From JAZKAR01 sp040389065 (GTDB lineage: Bacteria > Pseudomonadota > Gammaproteobacteria > Burkholderiales > Casimicrobiaceae), in NCBI GenBank assembly GCA_040389065.1, contig JAZKAR010000012.1:1-64000 (forward strand): 64,000 nt of DNA, given 5' to 3'. A program made the position numbers and the translations under genes. Positions 43,965 to 53,555 of this stretch are shown here, piece by piece. How positions within the stretch are numbered: the first letter of the stretch is position 1; each line of letters starts with the position of its first letter. The notes under the pieces were generated by a model. That model saw nothing but the letters and a program-made list of their open reading frames with translations. It was not told the origin of the DNA and did no database searches.

Positions 43965-44237
43965 ATGGCACATAAAAAAGCTGGCGGTAGTTCCCGCAAC
44001 GGCCGTGACTCTCACTCGAAACGGCTTGGCGTTAAAGCTTTTGGCGGTGAGTTAATTCCTGCTGGCAGCATTATTGTTCGTCAACGTGGAACACGCTTTC
44101 ATCCTGGCACCAATGTTGGTGTAGGTAAAGATCATACTTTATTTGCGTTAAAAGATGGCTACGTAAAGTTTGGTCAAAAGGGAGCGCTCAACAAGAAAAC
44201 TGTTGAGATTCTTCCTTACGTTCCAGCGAATATTTAG
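43965..44237 (+). CDS. rpmA: 50S ribosomal protein L27
   Basis: A 90-residue large-subunit protein near the peptidyl transferase centre. It begins MAHKKAGGSSRNGRDSHSKRLG, with the conserved N-terminal tail and no cleavable extension. GGAG precedes its ATG by 8 nt. In most proteobacteria obgE follows; here a secretin gene follows after 21 nt. Confidence 0.97.
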   Translation: MAHKKAGGSSRNGRDSHSKRLGVKAFGGELIPAGSIIVRQRGTRFHPGTNVGVGKDHTLFALKDGYVKFGQKGALNKKTVEILPYVPANI

Positions 44238-44258
44238 TTTGCATTGGAATCTGCACGG

Positions 44259-46601
44259 ATGAAAACCTTATCCGCTGTAGCCTTTAAACAACAGCGCCTT
44301 AGCATTTATATAAAGGCGCTGTTGTCATGCCTACTGTTGCTAAATTCAAGCGTTTTGCCTTGTTTAGCTCAATCACTTCCTACAAATTCGCCTTCACCAA
44401 TTGCTGATCCTGCTTCAATTCAAGCTCTCCAAACAAGTAATGAAACACAAGCAGTTGGAAAAACCAAAAAAAATAAACCTAACAAAAAAAACTATAAATC
44501 GAACAATGAACCTGTTGTTCTAAATTTTGTTAATGCTGAACTTGATAATGTGATTCAAATTGTCTCCAAATTAACGGGGAAAAATTTTTTACTTGATCCA
44601 AAAGTTAAAGCAACCATCAGCCTTAGTTCACTTAAACCTGTTTCTCCTAAAGCAGTTTATCCTTTATTTTTAGCAGCTTTACGTCAACAAGGTTTATCAG
44701 CTATTGAGCTACCTGGCGGTGTTACAAAAATCATTCTTGAAAATGATAGCCGATCTCAGCCAGTACCCATTTTGCAAAATGGACAACGTGCTACTTTAGG
44801 CAAAAGTCATCTATATACGTATATTCACCCTCTTGAATATGAATCAGCCACTCCATTAATTGCTGCTTTACGCCCGTTAATGACGGCTAATAGTGCAATG
44901 TCTGTCTTACCCAATAGCAATACGATTATTGTGACAGATTACGCTGAAAACATTCAAAAGTTTCAACAAATTATCAAAGTGTTAGATCGCCCTGCTGGTG
45001 AACCTAAGATATTTAAACTTAAGCATACCACTGCTTATGAAATGGCTAATACACTGAATAAGCTTTTAACAGAAAATAATTCAGCAGCTGGGGGCATTCC
45101 TGCTGATAACGTAAAAGTTAATATTATTCCAGATATTAGAACAAATAGCCTTCTCATTAGAAGCGATAGCTTAGCGCGTAAAATTCAAATTCAACAGTGG
45201 ATTGATCAGCTAGATGTTGCAATGGCAACACCTTCTAATTTGCATATCGTTTACTTAAAAAATGCTGAAGCTGCTCGAGTAGCTACATTATTACGCGGTG
45301 TGTTAGGTATAGATAATATATCATCTGGCACGCCTGAAACGAATCAAACTACGTCCTTACCTGCGCAACCGGGAGGCAGCAACTCTGCAACAAATACATC
45401 TTCAACACCTGCCGCTCCTAAATTATCTTCAAATAATGGAAACAATAGCTCAGGCAATAATAGCGGGCTAAATGTTTATGCAGATACTTTAAATAATGCA
45501 TTAATTGTATTAGCTCCCGAGACGGTATATAGAGATATTCAACGTATCATAGAACAAATGGATATCCGCCGTGCGCAGGTGTTTGTTGAAGCCCTTGTTG
45601 TAGAAATGTCTGCTGATAAAGCATCAGAATTTGGTATCCAGTGGCAAAGTTTTGGCGGCTTAAATGATAACCAAACAAGAGCTATCGGTGGCACAAATTT
45701 TGGCGGCGTTGGTACTAATATTTTGGGTGTAGCAAGCAATGTTACAACTGTAGGTCAAGGTTTGAATATTGGCGTTATTAAAGGTTCACTAACTATACCC
45801 GGTACAGCAACGACTATTCTTAATTTAGGATTGCTTGCTCGCGCTCTTGAAGCGAATACTGAAGCGAATATTCTTTCTACTCCAACGCTAATGACGCTTG
45901 ATAATGAAGAAGCTCGAATTGTTGTGGGACAAAACGTACCTTTTATTACAGGTCAATATACCCAAAATACCACTGGTGGAGCTGCTCCTTTTCAAACAAT
46001 TGAACGTCGTGATGTTGGCTTAACATTAAAAGTTAAACCTCAAATAACTGAAGGTGGTTCTGTTCGACTTGCTATTTACCAAGAAGTATCAAGTGTTCAA
46101 GATACAACGAATGCTGCTGGAGTGATTACCAACAAGCGATCGATTGAATCTACCATTCTTGTCAATAACGGCCAAACCATTGTGCTTGGTGGATTGATGC
46201 AAGATAAATCAGGTGATGGTACAAATAAAGTTCCTATCGCTGGCGATATTCCTATTCTTGGTTCTTTATTTCGCTACAACACTAAAAATCATAATAAAAC
46301 CAATTTAATGATATTTATGCGGCCTACTATCGTGCGGTCTGCAGAAGATACTACCCGCTTATCAATCGATCGCTATCGTTATTTAATAGACGACACTAAG
46401 TCAGTACTTTCTAAAGACAGCAATATTCAACTACCTGAAGTACCATTAAAAGAAGGCCCGCTTATTCAAAAATCAGCGCCTTCCTCTCCGCCACCTTCAG
46501 CTTCTCCTCCTCCCCCGGCAAGTTCACACTCGCCTCGATCTTCCTCTTCTTTCTCAAATTCTGAATCAGCGATTGCACCTTTTGCTCTTCCTCAATCATG
46601 A
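44259..46601 (+). CDS. gspD: Type II secretion secretin GspD, orphan
   Basis: Outer-membrane secretin of the type II secretion system. It has 780 residues from ATG 44259. The signal peptide is about residues 1-39. The N0 domain starts at VVLNFVNAELDNVIQIVSKLTGKNF, followed by N1-N3 domains (LHPLEYESATPLIAALRPL-type repeats, a Ser/Asn/Gly-rich linker in N3 at about 365-405) and the secretin core ending VPIAGDIPILGSLFRYN. A Pro/Ser-rich tail closes the protein. The frame opens at TTG 44244, but the ATG gives the normal signal peptide. No other gsp gene is in the window. A 12-bp hairpin overlaps its first codons, and pgeF overlaps its stop by 4 nt. Confidence 0.92.
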   Translation: MKTLSAVAFKQQRLSIYIKALLSCLLLLNSSVLPCLAQSLPTNSPSPIADPASIQALQTSNETQAVGKTKKNKPNKKNYKSNNEPVVLNFVNAELDNVIQIVSKLTGKNFLLDPKVKATISLSSLKPVSPKAVYPLFLAALRQQGLSAIELPGGVTKIILENDSRSQPVPILQNGQRATLGKSHLYTYIHPLEYESATPLIAALRPLMTANSAMSVLPNSNTIIVTDYAENIQKFQQIIKVLDRPAGEPKIFKLKHTTAYEMANTLNKLLTENNSAAGGIPADNVKVNIIPDIRTNSLLIRSDSLARKIQIQQWIDQLDVAMATPSNLHIVYLKNAEAARVATLLRGVLGIDNISSGTPETNQTTSLPAQPGGSNSATNTSSTPAAPKLSSNNGNNSSGNNSGLNVYADTLNNALIVLAPETVYRDIQRIIEQMDIRRAQVFVEALVVEMSADKASEFGIQWQSFGGLNDNQTRAIGGTNFGGVGTNILGVASNVTTVGQGLNIGVIKGSLTIPGTATTILNLGLLARALEANTEANILSTPTLMTLDNEEARIVVGQNVPFITGQYTQNTTGGAAPFQTIERRDVGLTLKVKPQITEGGSVRLAIYQEVSSVQDTTNAAGVITNKRSIESTILVNNGQTIVLGGLMQDKSGDGTNKVPIAGDIPILGSLFRYNTKNHNKTNLMIFMRPTIVRSAEDTTRLSIDRYRYLIDDTKSVLSKDSNIQLPEVPLKEGPLIQKSAPSSPPPSASPPPPASSHSPRSSSSFSNSESAIAPFALPQS
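44289..44324 (+). promoter_or_regulatory. 12-bp hairpin inside the gspD signal-peptide codons
   Basis: CAACAGCGCCTT (44289-44300) pairs perfectly with AAGGCGCTGTTG (44313-44324), with a 12-nt loop. It sits 52 nt after the rpmA stop, where a ribosomal-operon terminator would be expected, but it has no U tract and is coding. It could lower read-through from rplU-rpmA into gspD, or affect gspD translation. Confidence 0.5.
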
Positions 46602-47419
46602 GTGTTAAAGCTTCTTCAATAAACAACCCTTCTTGGAAGTGGTCAGAACAATGGCCTGAATGTATTGAGCCGTTAGGTTTAGCACCTTCAATCAGAGCCT
46701 GTATTACATCTCGCGATGCTTTGCATGTTAATGGAACTGCAAATTTTTCTCTTTTTGTGAATGAAGACCCTAAGCTTGTGCATGTACGAAGGGAACAGCT
46801 AGCTCAAATACTTACGCAACCTATCTATTGGCTAAGCAAACAAGTTCATGGCACGCATGTTGTTGACTTTTCTAACACTAACCGTTCCCCAACTACCTGT
46901 ATTAGTCCACATGAATATCGCTTTGATGAGCCTGCTGACGCGGTTTGGACAAATCGTACTAACAGTATTATTGGAGTTCTTACTGCTGACTGCCTGCCTA
47001 TACTGCTATGGAATCATCAAGGCACTCATATTGCAGCCATCCATGCAGGTTGGAGAGGGTTACAAGCAGGTATTATAAAAAACACAATCGACTCATTCGA
47101 TATTAACGCTGATGAATTAAATGCATGGATAGGCCCTGCTATTGGTTCTCAAGCCTTTCAGGTAGGTTATGATGTATATGATTCTTTTTGCTCGCAGACA
47201 CCAGAAGCTACCATAGCATTTCACCCCGACTTGAAACATCCAGATAAGTGGTTGGCTGATTTAAATCTGCTAGCCACTATGCATTTAAATGCAGCTGGTA
47301 TTAATAATGTTACTTCTAGTGGTATTTGTACCTCGCAAGATTCGGCAAAATGGTTTTCTTACCGAAGTAATTCGCAATCAGGGCGATTCGCCAGTCTTAT
47401 TTGGATTGAGCAACGTTAA
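46598..47419 (+). CDS. pgeF: Peptidoglycan editing factor / purine nucleoside phosphorylase YfiH
   Basis: Member of the Cu-oxidase_4 (laccase-domain) family. YfiH homologues prevent misincorporation of the wrong amino acid in peptidoglycan and have been reported to act on purine nucleosides. It has 273 residues. The conserved zinc-site residues lie in LTADCLPILL and IHAGWRGLQAG, with the upstream His in KQVHGTHVV. The ATG overlaps the gspD stop (ATGA). In many bacteria this gene is beside rluD or clpB; here it pairs with gspD. Confidence 0.93.
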   Translation: MSVKASSINNPSWKWSEQWPECIEPLGLAPSIRACITSRDALHVNGTANFSLFVNEDPKLVHVRREQLAQILTQPIYWLSKQVHGTHVVDFSNTNRSPTTCISPHEYRFDEPADAVWTNRTNSIIGVLTADCLPILLWNHQGTHIAAIHAGWRGLQAGIIKNTIDSFDINADELNAWIGPAIGSQAFQVGYDVYDSFCSQTPEATIAFHPDLKHPDKWLADLNLLATMHLNAAGINNVTSSGICTSQDSAKWFSYRSNSQSGRFASLIWIEQR

Positions 47420-47548
47420 TAATTCATATATATAGATAATTACTCATAAAAATTGCTTTCTTTAAGTTCCCCTGCACTATTCAAATAGCTTGATTGTGAC
47501 GATACTTACTCTAACAGATCGCTAAATTTATTAGCATAAAGGTAACTT

Positions 47549-47935
47549 ATGAGCTCTTCTATTAATTTATCTCCAAGCGGTAGCGCTATCTTTGATACCC
47601 AACGCCTTGATGGATTAGAAGCCAAAGTTAAAGATGCAGACCCAAAAGCACTAAAAGTTGTCGCACAGCAATTCGAGGCTTTTTTTCTCAAACAAATTTT
47701 AAAAGACATGAGAAATACAACTTTTTCCACCGGCCTTATGGGAGATGAAAAGTCGGGTGCTTTAGGCGAATATACCCAATGGATGGATACTCAGATGGCT
47801 GACACCTTAAGTCAGCGCGGTATTGGATTAAGCGATGCGCTTCTTCAACAATGGATGATGAATAGTCCTCAAAAAAATACACATGCTGATAAAGTAAGTG
47901 AAACTCCATCTAGCAAAACTAACTCCAACAGTTAA
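47549..47935 (+). CDS. flgJ: FlgJ-type rod-binding protein, single domain
   Basis: Rod-binding scaffold of the flagellar basal body. It has 128 residues. The rod-binding domain is clear: AQQFEAFFLKQILKDMRNTT, then GALGEYTQWMDTQMADTLSQRGIGLSDALLQQ. The C-terminal glucosaminidase domain that beta- and gammaproteobacterial FlgJ usually carries is absent; the protein ends in a Ser/Thr/Lys-rich tail. A separate muramidase would be needed to pass the rod through peptidoglycan. AAAGG lies upstream of the ATG at 47549. No other flagellar gene is adjacent; the giant flagellin is about 43 kb away. Confidence 0.88.
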   Translation: MSSSINLSPSGSAIFDTQRLDGLEAKVKDADPKALKVVAQQFEAFFLKQILKDMRNTTFSTGLMGDEKSGALGEYTQWMDTQMADTLSQRGIGLSDALLQQWMMNSPQKNTHADKVSETPSSKTNSNS

Positions 47936-48113
47936 TATCATTTTTTTATTAGTGAAGACTCATGGTTTGATTCCAAGTCTCTGAAACATATCAAAATTGT
48001 GCCAAAGTCTAGTTGATCTTAACCTAATAAGTCAGCATAAACTAAGCATGTATACATACTTTTAATATACACGATGAATGCAATATTATGCTTAATATAA
48101 ATAATAAATACGT

Positions 48114-48150
48114 AAAAAAGCCCTTTCTTTTAGCAAGAAAGGGCTTTTTT
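48114..48150 (-). terminator. Strong bidirectional terminator, end of rimP-nusA-infB
   Basis: AAAAAAGCCCTTTCTT / AAGAAAGGGCTTTTTT with a 5-nt loop. It is perfectly symmetric and can terminate both strands. It lies 20 nt after the infB stop. Confidence 0.93.
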
Positions 48151-48169
48151 TACTTAATGAATATAGATG

Positions 48170-51100
48170 TTATGCCAGAGTTCTGGTTACCTCCAAGATT
48201 TCATACGCTTCTAGCTGATCGCCTTCATTCAAATCATTAAAGTTTTTGATCGATAATCCACACTCAAAATTAGACTTAACTTCTTTAACGTCATCTTTAA
48301 AGCGTTTTAGCGAATCAAATTCACCATCAAAAATAACTACATTGCTGCGTAATACTCGAACTCGCGCATTTCGGCGCAATACACCATCTTGTACATAACA
48401 CCCTGCAATGGTCCCAATTTTAGAAACGCGGAATACTTGGCGAACTTCTGCCAAACCAATAATGCTTTCTTTTTTCTCAGGAGTTAACATACCAGAGAGA
48501 GCGGCTTTAATTTCATCTACCGCTTCATAAATCACATTATAGTAACGTATTTCAACACCCGCGGATTCTGCTAATTTGCGCGCAGAAGCATCGGCCCTGG
48601 TATTAAATCCAATCACAATCGCTTTGGATGCAATAGCCAGATTAATATCAGACTCACTTATGCCACCGACTGCGCTATGAACGATATTAACGCGAACCTC
48701 ATCGGTCGAAATCTTCTGAAGAGCATGCGTTAGACCTTCATAAGAACCTTGAGCATCAGCCTTCAAAATTATTTCTAAGGTTTGTGCTTCTGTACCTGCT
48801 TGGAAAAGATTTTCAAGTTTAGCTGCATGCTGTTTTGCCAAGCGTACATCACGGAATTTACCTTGACGGAACAATGCAATTTCGCGTGCTTTACGCTCAT
48901 CATGCAACACAAATACTTCTTCACCAGCTTGCGGAACTTCTGCTAAACCTTGAATTTCAACTGGAATAGAAGGCCCTGCAGAGTCAATAGGGCGCCCTGC
49001 TTCATCGTTCATGGCTCTTACACGACCAAATGTAGCACCCGCCAGCAGAATATCACCACGACGTAATGTTCCACTTTGCACCAAAATAGTAGCAACAGGT
49101 CCACGTCCTTTATCTAAGCGTGACTCAATTACCATTCCTCGTGCGGGTAAATCAATCGGAGCTTTCAACTCCAAAACTTCAGCCTGCAGCAATATACTTT
49201 CCAGCAGCCCATCAATGTTAATACCTTTTTTAGCAGAGACTTCAACAAACATTGTGTCTCCACCGAACTCTTCTGGTAACACTTCATGAGCAACCAGTTC
49301 TTGCTTAACTCGTTCAGGACGTGCATCAGGTTTATCTATTTTGTTTACTGCAACAATGATAGGAACCTTAGCAGCTTTTGCATGATGAATAGCCTCAACC
49401 GTTTGCGGCATCACTCCATCATCAGCAGCGACCACTAAAACTACAATATCAGTATGCTTTGCGCCACGAGCACGCATAGCTGTAAATGCCTCATGGCCTG
49501 GAGTATCTAAAAATGTGACTACACCGCGAGGGGTTTCCACATGGTAGGCCCCAATATGCTGAGTTATCCCACCGGCTTCGCCTTGAGCTACTTTTGCACG
49601 ACGAATAGTATCAAGCAATGAAGTTTTACCATGGTCAACGTGTCCCATCACTGTTACAACAGGAGGTCTTGGTAAACTTTCTACTGCTGCATGGCTTGCT
49701 GTTTCACTTAAAAAAGCGTCAGGATCATCAGGCTCAGCAGCTTTCGCTATATGGCCCATTTCCTGTACAGCAATCATTGCCGTCTCTTGATCTAGTATTT
49801 GGTTAATCGTTACCATCATGCCTAATTTCATTAGGGTCTTGATAAGATCAACCGCTTTAACTGACATTTTTTGTGCTAATGCAGCAACAGCGATAGTTTC
49901 AGGAACAATAACTTCATAAATAATAGGCTCAAGAGGAGTTTGCTGCATTTCTTGGCGATGTTTGTCATGCTTGCGATGACCTTTATGACCACGCTCATGC
50001 CAAGTGAAATCTCCATTTTGTACAGCATCAACATCTACGCTACGTAATTTGTTTGTAGATGGGCCTTTTCCTGCTTCTTCTCTAGCACCACGTTTAGGAG
50101 CAGGTTTTTTATCAGCACGCTCTTGACTTACACCTGTATTACGGCTGCCAGAAGGACGGCTCGTATTAGATTTATTAGCCGCTGGAGCTTGAGATGTTGG
50201 ATCACGAGGAACTCCACCAGCTGGCGAAGCCGAACGATTATTTCCACCTGTACTAGGCCTATTTGCTCCCCCACCGCCACCTGCCGGACGACCTGACGCA
50301 CCTTGTGCAGGTGGACGCCCTGTACCACCGGTATTGTTATTTCGACCACGATCATTTCTATCAGAGGAATGACCTCCTTCACGAGAGCTGCCGCCTGTTG
50401 AATTAGGCGCTTGTTTGCGATCGCCTGGCTCAACAGTTTGACGTGGAGCTACTACTGCTGCAACTGGTGCGACAGGAGCTACTACAGGTTTAGGTTGCCG
50501 TTGTTGTTCTGCTAATTCTTTACGTCGATCACGCTGAAGCTGACGCTGACGCATCTCTTCCATTTGATGTTCACGTAACGCATTTTGGCGTCGCGCTTCT
50601 TCTTCTCTTAATGCTATTTCTTGAGTGCCTAATACCGCTTGAGGCGTCAATGGAATAGCTGGTGCTGTATTCGTTTCTGCGGAAGCTGAAGAAGCTTTTT
50701 TTTGCGTATCTGTAGCAGTTACGTTAGATTTTTTATCAGAAAAAGTTGCTCCATTTTTCTTATGAGCAGATGATCTATCTTGAGATACTTTTGTATCAAC
50801 TGCCTTACTATCATCTCTTTTATTAGCGTCTGGCTTACTAGGAGATTGCGTAGCAGGCTGAGAAAGCTCTTTACCTTTAGCATTTTGCTGCTCAGTCTTA
50901 ATTGGTGCTTGAGCTTTAGAAGCGACCGCCTGTTGTGAAGAAGCCAACTCTTTACTGGCAACTACATTCTGATGCGCCAGATTATTAATTGGACTTTCTT
51001 CTTTGGGCGGAGCAGCCTCAGCGGATTCTTTAGCTATAGGTTGCGTTGCTGATACAGTAGCCGCAGAAGCCGCAGAGTTATTATCTGCCCCTGAATGTAA

Positions 51101-51400
51101 GGAATCATTAGCTAATTGTTTATCTTTTGATGCGTCGCTATTACGAAGCTGAGCAGAAGCAGCACTAGATTCATTTTTTTCAGTTGCTTGCGATGCAAGC
51201 GAACCCAAAGGATCTGCTTTTGCCGAAGCTGTAGCATTTGAAAGCTCAGCTGTTGGCGTAGCAATCGCATCTGGAATATCATCTTTAACCAAAACACGCT
51301 TTTTTCTTACTTGCACTTGAATGGTACGGGAACGCCCCCCCCCCTCAGCGTGCTGAATTTCGGTGGTTTCTTTATGGGTTACCGTAATTTCTTTCTTCAT
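48170..51400 (-). CDS. infB: Translation initiation factor IF-2, atypical N-terminus
   Basis: GTPase that places initiator tRNA on the 30S subunit. It has 1076 residues, longer than the usual 870-980. The G domain (VTVMGHVDHGKTSLLDTIR, DTPGHEAFTAMRARGA, VAVNKIDKP) and C-terminal domains are intact, and an IF2_N module (PETIAVAALAQKMSVKAVDLIK) precedes the G domain. The first N-terminal subdomain of E. coli or beta IF-2 is missing: the protein starts at the segment matching ITVTHKETTEI…VRKKRVLV. The in-frame nusA stop lies 15 nt upstream, so no longer start exists. About 400 Ala/Ser/Lys/Gln-rich residues fill the linker. A G10 tract (51335-51344) encodes GGG near residue 20. Confidence 0.95.
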   Translation of the reverse strand: MKKEITVTHKETTEIQHAEGGGRSRTIQVQVRKKRVLVKDDIPDAIATPTAELSNATASAKADPLGSLASQATEKNESSAASAQLRNSDASKDKQLANDSLHSGADNNSAASAATVSATQPIAKESAEAAPPKEESPINNLAHQNVVASKELASSQQAVASKAQAPIKTEQQNAKGKELSQPATQSPSKPDANKRDDSKAVDTKVSQDRSSAHKKNGATFSDKKSNVTATDTQKKASSASAETNTAPAIPLTPQAVLGTQEIALREEEARRQNALREHQMEEMRQRQLQRDRRKELAEQQRQPKPVVAPVAPVAAVVAPRQTVEPGDRKQAPNSTGGSSREGGHSSDRNDRGRNNNTGGTGRPPAQGASGRPAGGGGGANRPSTGGNNRSASPAGGVPRDPTSQAPAANKSNTSRPSGSRNTGVSQERADKKPAPKRGAREEAGKGPSTNKLRSVDVDAVQNGDFTWHERGHKGHRKHDKHRQEMQQTPLEPIIYEVIVPETIAVAALAQKMSVKAVDLIKTLMKLGMMVTINQILDQETAMIAVQEMGHIAKAAEPDDPDAFLSETASHAAVESLPRPPVVTVMGHVDHGKTSLLDTIRRAKVAQGEAGGITQHIGAYHVETPRGVVTFLDTPGHEAFTAMRARGAKHTDIVVLVVAADDGVMPQTVEAIHHAKAAKVPIIVAVNKIDKPDARPERVKQELVAHEVLPEEFGGDTMFVEVSAKKGINIDGLLESILLQAEVLELKAPIDLPARGMVIESRLDKGRGPVATILVQSGTLRRGDILLAGATFGRVRAMNDEAGRPIDSAGPSIPVEIQGLAEVPQAGEEVFVLHDERKAREIALFRQGKFRDVRLAKQHAAKLENLFQAGTEAQTLEIILKADAQGSYEGLTHALQKISTDEVRVNIVHSAVGGISESDINLAIASKAIVIGFNTRADASARKLAESAGVEIRYYNVIYEAVDEIKAALSGMLTPEKKESIIGLAEVRQVFRVSKIGTIAGCYVQDGVLRRNARVRVLRSNVVIFDGEFDSLKRFKDDVKEVKSNFECGLSIKNFNDLNEGDQLEAYEILEVTRTLA

Positions 51401-51415
51401 GCGTTTTTTGCCTCG

Positions 51416-52918
51416 TTAGACCTGGGCTGAGACAGCTTCAGGCGCTTCATTAAACCAGTGGGCTCGTGCTTTCAAAATGAGTCCTTTTGCAGACTCCACA
51501 TCGATACCCGTTATTTCTATTACATCATCCACGGCTAAATCAGCGAGATCGTCACGAGTATGCACACCATGCTCAACCAAGCACTTTACTAAATCTACAC
51601 TAATGCTCAGACCGTTTAACTCAGCCAATAACGATTGCGTTTGCCGTTCTTGCTCAGAAGCTAACTTAGACAAGGCATCGCGTGCAATATTACGCATGGA
51701 ATGCACTTGCTCTTCTGTTAAACCTTCTAGCTCCAACAATTCTGAAAGTGGTACATAAGCCACCTCTTCTAAATCTGTAAAGCCTGCCTCTACCAAAATA
51801 TTAGCCACTGCTTCATCAACGCCTAGTGTACCCGTAAAATAGTTCACAGTTGTTTGACGCTCATCTTGATTTTTACGTGCTGCTTCAGTGACACTTAATA
51901 TATCAATATTCCAACTTGTTAAATCAGCAGCTAACCGTACATTTTGCCCACTGCGACCAATAGCTATAGCTAGATTTTCTTCATCTACAACCACATCCAT
52001 ACTACGGCGTTCTTCATCAACTACGATGCTTTGAATTTCTGCGGGAGCAAGAGAATTTATCACGTATTGAACCGGATCGTGAGACCAAACAATAATGTCG
52101 ACTCGCTCTCCCCCTAACTCTTCCATAATAGGAGTGATACGTGAACGACGTACTCCTACACATGTGCCTACAGGATCTAAGCGCATATCGTTAGCTTTTA
52201 CTGCTATTTTTGAACGTATACCAGGATCACGTGCCACTCCCTTGATTTCAAGGAGTCCACCCTCTATTTCTGGCACTTCCATCTCAAACAAACGTATCAA
52301 AAATTCAGGTTGTGTTCGAGATAAAAAAAGTTTAGGGCCACGTGGCAAATGATCAATTCTGTACAGTAAGGCACGAACACGATCACCTATACGCAGGTTC
52401 TCTTTAGGAATAAGGTGCTCACGGGCTAGTACTGCCTCAACTTTTCCTATTTCAACAATATACTGATTTCTTTCTAAGCGTTTAACAACGCCAGAAACTA
52501 ATGTATCTTTACGCGCCAAATACTCTTGGTAAAGCTGCAAACGCTCAGCATCACGAATTTTTTGCAAGACAACTTGCTTAGCTGCTTGGGCACTGATACG
52601 CCCAAAAGATACACCTTCGAGCTCTTGCTCTATGATATCACCAACTTTATATTGAGGGCCGTAATCTTCAGCCTCTTCCATATCAAGTGTTTCACCTTGG
52701 ATATACTCTTCAAAAGCTTCATCTACAATACGCCACTGGCGATAACAATGGTATTCACCCGTATTACGATCTATCGTTGCACGAACAACAATCCCTTGTT
52801 CAGCTCCTTTACGAGCTGCTTGTGCAAGTGCTTGCTCTAATGCCTCAAAAACAATCTCTTTATCTACGTTCTTTTCCCGCGCTAACGCATCAGCTAACAG
52901 CAATAGCTCTCGATTCAT
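51416..52918 (-). CDS. nusA: Transcription termination/antitermination factor NusA
   Basis: RNA polymerase-associated elongation factor acting in pausing, termination and rRNA antitermination. It has 500 residues. It has the N-terminal domain (NRELLLLADALAREKNVDKEIVFEALEQAL), S1 domain, two KH domains (the GGERVDIIVWS and AIGRSGQNVRLAADL regions) and two C-terminal acidic repeats with helix-hairpin-helix character (GLTEEQVHSM…; ITGIDVESAKGLI). Its start overlaps the rimP stop by 4 nt and its stop is 15 nt before infB, so rimP-nusA-infB are one operon. Confidence 0.97.
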   Translation of the reverse strand: MNRELLLLADALAREKNVDKEIVFEALEQALAQAARKGAEQGIVVRATIDRNTGEYHCYRQWRIVDEAFEEYIQGETLDMEEAEDYGPQYKVGDIIEQELEGVSFGRISAQAAKQVVLQKIRDAERLQLYQEYLARKDTLVSGVVKRLERNQYIVEIGKVEAVLAREHLIPKENLRIGDRVRALLYRIDHLPRGPKLFLSRTQPEFLIRLFEMEVPEIEGGLLEIKGVARDPGIRSKIAVKANDMRLDPVGTCVGVRRSRITPIMEELGGERVDIIVWSHDPVQYVINSLAPAEIQSIVVDEERRSMDVVVDEENLAIAIGRSGQNVRLAADLTSWNIDILSVTEAARKNQDERQTTVNYFTGTLGVDEAVANILVEAGFTDLEEVAYVPLSELLELEGLTEEQVHSMRNIARDALSKLASEQERQTQSLLAELNGLSISVDLVKCLVEHGVHTRDDLADLAVDDVIEITGIDVESAKGLILKARAHWFNEAPEAVSAQV

Positions 52919-53379
52919 CGTTGTTTCTCCGCTTTAAATACCGGGATCAAACGTACCCGCTCTATTTCACTCATTTCAAATTCTAACTGACCTAAATCTT
53001 CCGTATTTAATCGCAAACGCTGATGTTCTTCATCATAAGCTTCTAACACGCCTGTAAATAACTTACGCTGATTAAGTGCTCGCCTCAGCTTTATTTTAAC
53101 AGGTGAACCAACAAAACGCTTAAAATGCGCTGGTCGAGTTAAAGGACGATCTAAGCCAGGTGATGAAACCTCTAGACGGCTATAGTCTAATTCTTCGACC
53201 ATAAATACTCGACCAAGATGATGGCTAACCTTTGTACAATCATCAAGCGTAATGCCTTCGGGACGATCAATAAAGACCCGAAGCATTCGCGTCTTCACGA
53301 GGTAATCTACCTCGACAAGCTCATAACCCAACCCTTCTAAAGTCGGCTCAATGAGTGTTACAAAATCAATCATCTGCAT
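52915..53379 (-). CDS. rimP: Ribosome maturation factor RimP
   Basis: Helps assemble the 30S subunit. It has 154 residues. The N-terminal domain has LEGLGYELVEVDYLVKTRMLRVFIDRPEGITLDDCTKVSHHLG in pieces, with the conserved core YSRLEVSSPGLDRPL. The C-terminal SH3-like domain ends VRLIPVF. AAGGGCGT precedes the ATG. It is first in the rimP-nusA-infB operon. Confidence 0.96.
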   Translation of the reverse strand: MQMIDFVTLIEPTLEGLGYELVEVDYLVKTRMLRVFIDRPEGITLDDCTKVSHHLGRVFMVEELDYSRLEVSSPGLDRPLTRPAHFKRFVGSPVKIKLRRALNQRKLFTGVLEAYDEEHQRLRLNTEDLGQLEFEMSEIERVRLIPVFKAEKQR

Positions 53380-53555
53380 ACGCCCTTGTTCTTGGCACTA
53401 AAAAAAAATGGGCGCAATGCCCACTAGATGGTGAATCTTATCACAAACCCGCAGAGAAAAGCAGGGTATCCGCTTACTAAGCTTTAAAAAAAGCCTAGCC
53501 GCGCTATGAATAAATGGCTTAATTCACACTTTTCACCATAAATCAAGGCTACTGG

